A stretch of 7,164 nucleotides of DNA, from assembly GCA_023392755.1 (NCBI GenBank), contig JAEWNM010000228.1, forward strand, positions 1 to 7,164, read 5' to 3'. Position numbers and translations under genes: made by a program. How positions within the stretch are numbered: position 1 is the stretch's first letter; each line of letters opens with the position of its first letter. The notes beneath the pieces were generated by a model that was not told the origin of the DNA, made no database searches, and saw only the letters and a program-made list of their open reading frames with translations. Below are positions 6,807-7,164 of the stretch, piece by piece. Source of the DNA: Bacillota bacterium. Its GTDB lineage: Bacteria > Bacillota > Clostridia > Christensenellales > Aristaeellaceae.

Positions 6807-6881
6807 AAAGTATAAGTCCCTTCGCCGCCGCGCCCCTCAGGACGGTAGCTGCGGAGCTTGTTTTATACCGGTCAGCGGATG

Positions 6882-7164
6882 TCAGCCCTCGGCCCCCACA
6901 GCCTCAACAGAATAATGCTGCCCGGCCACGGTTGGAAACCGGAAGGCAGACCCGTTTTTCACAGAAGCATGTACCATATTGCCCTTTTCATCTGCAATGC
7001 GCAGCGTTCTTTCATCGCGGGCACCAAGCCTTAAGACGCAGTCATTCCCGCAGACGGAAAAAATCACGGCGTTTATAAGCCTGCCCTGTGCCCAGCTTGC
7101 GTCCACCCTGAACCCGCCCCTGGCCATAAGCCCCCGGAACGAGCCGCCGGTCCAGGCCTGAGGC
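6882..7164 (-). CDS. GH95-type glycoside hydrolase (alpha-L-fucosidase family), C-terminal part, runs off right edge
   Basis: The minus-strand frame is open from the right edge to a TGA at 6882-6884, giving the last ~93 residues. They read PQAWTGGSFRGLMARGGF, then VDASWAQGRL and NAVIFSVCGNDCVLRLG, ending FRFPTVAGQHYSVEAV. The order 'P-x-A-W..GS..GL.ARGGF.VD..W..G.L' followed by a small beta-sandwich is characteristic of the C-terminal region of GH95 enzymes, which remove alpha-1,2-linked L-fucose (some act on galactose) from glycans. The ATG at 7127 falls inside this conserved block, so it is an internal methionine and not the start. The catalytic (alpha/alpha)6 domain lies outside the window. 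The gene converges on the truncated iolB, with 75 bases between the stop codons. Confidence 0.8.
   Translation of the reverse strand, partial: PQAWTGGSFRGLMARGGFRVDASWAQGRLINAVIFSVCGNDCVLRLGARDERTLRIADEKGNMVHASVKNGSAFRFPTVAGQHYSVEAVGAEG

Noticed and set aside
6843..6870. CGGTA and TACCG arms around AGCT-GCGG-AGCT between iolB and the GH95 gene, a possible terminator
   Set aside because: The outer arms are five bases with an 18-base loop, the inner stem is four pairs, and no proper T-run follows on either strand.
6709..6915. Plus-strand frame running through the iolB end (contains YAFAKKYKSL)
   Set aside because: It overlaps iolB in another frame, has no ribosome binding site and shows no recognisable family. 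The segment after 6790 might be junction debris but cannot be assigned.
1..7164. A new defence, mobile or CRISPR-like system
   Set aside because: No nuclease, transposase, integrase, reverse transcriptase, toxin-antitoxin pair or repeat array is visible on either strand. The unusual content is an uncharacterised ABC system and a decayed inositol operon.

Overview
The window reads as high-GC Bacillota, probably a Clostridia-type anaerobe. The evidence is the strong GGAGG-type ribosome binding sites, the TTG and GTG starts, a sigma-A promoter of the TTTACA-N17-TATAAT type, a Bacillus-like IolR regulator and protein families typical of gut or soil Firmicutes. The genus cannot be read from the sequence. 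No RNA gene, insertion sequence, CRISPR array or phage gene was found.

Left two thirds (1-4789, minus strand): a tightly packed operon read right to left. It begins with a large secreted or membrane-anchored protein that carries an apparently non-catalytic glutamine-amidotransferase-like region. Next come an ABC ATPase, a six-helix ABC-2 permease, and the start of a two-helix membrane protein that leaves the window on the left. The stop and start codons overlap at all three joins (TGATG once, ATGA twice), so the four proteins are probably made together. The layout resembles a GldA/F/G-like ABC system with an extracytoplasmic auxiliary subunit. Its substrate cannot be told from sequence.

Middle (4790-5121): a divergent control region. 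It holds a near-consensus promoter for the rightward genes, an 11-base site matching the recalled B. subtilis IolR operator consensus at 10 of 11 positions, a small palindrome, and a weak promoter candidate for the leftward operon.

Right part (5122-6806, plus strand): the wreck of a myo-inositol catabolism operon. An intact IolR-like DeoR-family repressor is followed, within about 15 bases of its stop, by only the last ~75 codons of an inositol 2-dehydrogenase (iolG). After that comes iolB (5-deoxy-glucuronate isomerase), which has its ribosome binding site and all four predicted metal ligands but loses its normal C-terminal tail. No other iol genes lie in the window. The regulator therefore survives beside a pathway that has been deleted or rearranged on both sides.

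Right edge (6882-7164, minus strand): the C-terminal end of a GH95-type glycoside hydrolase (alpha-L-fucosidase family), convergent with the broken iolB and running off the window.
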